Below are positions 5,798 to 6,608 of a stretch of DNA of 6,608 nucleotides, piece by piece. Made by a program: the position numbers and the translations under genes. The notes beneath the pieces were generated by a model. It had not been told where the DNA came from. It did not search any database and was given only the letters and a program-made list of their open reading frames with translations. The stretch is from an uncultured Clostridia bacterium (GTDB lineage: Bacteria > Bacillota > Clostridia > Oscillospirales > Acutalibacteraceae): positions 1-6,608 of the forward strand of contig CALAEV010000029.1 in the NCBI GenBank assembly GCA_937892525.1, read 5' to 3'. The first letter of the stretch is position 1. Every line of letters begins with the position of its first letter.

Positions 5798-6302
5798 CGT
5801 CAAAAAGTCCTTTTATAGGATTGATTTTAATAATTCCCTCTTCAACATCAACAGATACTACCACCTGTTTAATGGCAGGAATAAGCACTTCACCTTTTTC
5901 GGTTTTAATGTGCCATACATCATTTGCACCTGTTTCACTTACATCACAGATTGTGCCTAAAGTTTTGCCTGTATTTTCGTCAATTACGGTACAGTCAAAA
6001 AGTTCTTGAATAAACCAAGTGCCTTTAGGAAGTTTAGCATCACTACGTTTCATATAAAGCACTTTATTTTTGAGTGCTTTTGCTTTATCAATGTCTTCAA
6101 TTCCATCAAGCAATAGAATTGCGACGTTACCATGAGGACGAGCTGAAACTACTTTTATGCTATTCTCACCCTTATTATCAAAATATAAAGTTTTGAATTT
6201 TTTTACAAAATCAGGAGTATCACACCAAGGGTTAAAACGCACTTCGCCTTTAATACCGTGGGTTGATACAATTTGTCCTAATTCTAAATATTCTTTAATC
6301 AT
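5787..6302 (-). CDS. rimM: 16S rRNA processing / 30S maturation factor RimM
   Basis: RimM binds the 30S head (protein S19 in E. coli) and helps mature 16S rRNA. The 171-residue protein has the two-domain family layout. The N-terminal beta-barrel opens with LGQIVSTHGIKGEVRFNPW (8-26). The C-terminal PRC-barrel begins near WFIQELFDCTVID and includes GANDVWHI, VLIPAIKQVVVSVD and the tail IKINPIKGLFDDEN, all characteristic. Length fits the usual 165-185. The ATG at 6302-6300 has the SD AAAGGTG 7 nt upstream. It lies 70 bp after khpA and overlaps trmD by 11 bp, the classic rpsP-khpA-rimM-trmD order. The leader holds a hairpin and a 7-nt stretch complementary to the SD region, so rimM output may be set by RNA folding. 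Confidence 0.97.
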   Translation of the reverse strand: MIKEYLELGQIVSTHGIKGEVRFNPWCDTPDFVKKFKTLYFDNKGENSIKVVSARPHGNVAILLLDGIEDIDKAKALKNKVLYMKRSDAKLPKGTWFIQELFDCTVIDENTGKTLGTICDVSETGANDVWHIKTEKGEVLIPAIKQVVVSVDVEEGIIKINPIKGLFDDEN

Positions 6303-6311
6303 AAAATTACA

Positions 6312-6344
6312 CCTTTTGGGTTATACCCTACAAGTTACAAAAGG
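6312..6344 (-). promoter_or_regulatory. Possible SD-masking stem-loop upstream of rimM
   Basis: On the minus-strand RNA, CCUUUUG (6344-6338) is a perfect complement of CAAAAGG (6318-6312), which includes most of the rimM SD. The 19-nt loop contains most of a mini-hairpin, GGGU-AUA-ACCC (6328-6318). Two bases of the 5' arm also belong to the GC-rich hairpin just upstream, so the two folds compete slightly. Function is inferred from pairing alone. Confidence 0.4.
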
Positions 6345-6361
6345 GCAGACTAAGTCTGCCC
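6339..6361 (-). terminator. Hairpin between khpA and rimM, weak intra-operon terminator or attenuator
   Basis: GGGCAGAC and GTCTGCCC form a perfect GC-rich 8-bp stem with a 3-nt loop (6343-6361), followed on the minus strand by only four T (6342-6339). Flanking TTAC/GTAA can pair to extend the base after an internal loop. It starts 11 nt after the khpA stop. The short U-tract suggests partial termination or an mRNA 3'-end barrier that keeps rimM-trmD below khpA. Confidence 0.6.
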
Positions 6362-6372
6362 AATGTAATTGA

Positions 6373-6606
6373 TTAGTCGATATCGACCTGGACTTTTTCA
6401 CCTGTGCGTGTTGCACCTGCTTTAACTACTGTTCTAATAGCCTTAGCAATTCTGCCCTGTTTACCAATAACTCTGCCCATATCTTCTTCAGCAACGTGAA
6501 GATGATATACAACGATACCACGCTCGTCAACTTCGTCAACAGTAACAGAAACAGCGTCAGGATTTTCAACAAGTCCTTTAACGATTGTAATAAGAAGTTC
6601 CTGCAT
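6373..6606 (-). CDS. khpA: KH-domain RNA-binding protein KhpA
   Basis: A 77-residue single-KH-domain protein of the KhpA (YlqC) family. In Gram-positive bacteria KhpA partners with KhpB/Jag and binds many RNAs, with reported effects on cell elongation and division. The opening MQELLITIVKGLVENPD matches the family, and the RNA-binding loop IGKQGRIAKAIR has GxxG at 48-51 (GKQG). Length fits the usual 75-85. The ATG at 6606-6604 is two bases from the right edge, so its SD and promoter, and the rpsP gene expected upstream, are outside the window. The start is judged from the family N-terminus. Its place before rimM-trmD is the standard arrangement. The protein looks complete. Confidence 0.95.
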   Translation of the reverse strand: MQELLITIVKGLVENPDAVSVTVDEVDERGIVVYHLHVAEEDMGRVIGKQGRIAKAIRTVVKAGATRTGEKVQVDID

Positions 6607-6608
6607 TT

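Noticed and set aside
6320..6348. Internal promoter for rimM with TATAAC as -10
   Set aside because: At a 17-nt spacing the -35 would be CTGCCC, inside the hairpin stem; no acceptable hexamer lies at 16-18 nt.
1..6608. CRISPR arrays, insertion sequences, tRNA/rRNA genes, defence or toxin-antitoxin genes
   Set aside because: No regularly spaced repeats, transposase motifs, terminal repeats with duplications, or RNA-gene signatures were seen; nearly all DNA is covered by recognised housekeeping genes.

Overview
The window looks like ordinary chromosomal housekeeping DNA from a low-GC Firmicute, most likely a gut-type Clostridia member (Oscillospiraceae/Ruminococcaceae-like). The pointers are AT-rich intergenic DNA, strong sigma-A promoters with extended -10 elements, an HPr carrying both His15 and the regulatory Ser46, KhpA upstream of rimM-trmD, Gram-positive-style TrmD and UvrC sequences, and a membrane-anchored NodB deacetylase. 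The taxonomic guess is from remembered protein flavour, not a search. All nine genes are on the minus strand, so transcription runs from the right end to the left.

In transcription order: (1) khpA-rimM-trmD (6606 to 5069), the conserved RNA-binding / 30S maturation / tRNA m1G37 block, with a hairpin and a possible SD-masking fold between khpA and rimM and an 11-bp rimM/trmD overlap. The rplS gene that commonly ends this operon is not next. (2) A membrane-anchored coiled-coil NodB polysaccharide deacetylase (5001 to 4018) with a possible promoter of its own inside an AT-rich inverted repeat. (3) ptsH (HPr, 3816 to 3553), apparently monocistronic, with a strong promoter and a clear Rho-independent terminator. 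(4) uvrC followed by an overlapping HAD phosphatase (3437 to 941), driven by an extended -10 promoter just after the ptsH terminator. (5) rsmD-coaD (855 to the left edge), driven by a near-consensus promoter with an 18-bp near-palindrome at the presumed start site; coaD is cut by the window edge.

Functionally the genes cover translation (16S and tRNA methylation, 30S assembly), coenzyme A synthesis, nucleotide excision repair, sugar uptake/carbon control and cell-wall modification. No mobile element, CRISPR array, RNA gene or defence system was seen, and I found no previously undescribed system. The observations most worth checking are regulatory (the rsmD palindrome and the khpA-rimM leader folds) and one catalytic-residue substitution in TrmD (Glu168 where the proposed general base Asp169 normally lies). 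No intergenic stretch exceeds about 200 bp.
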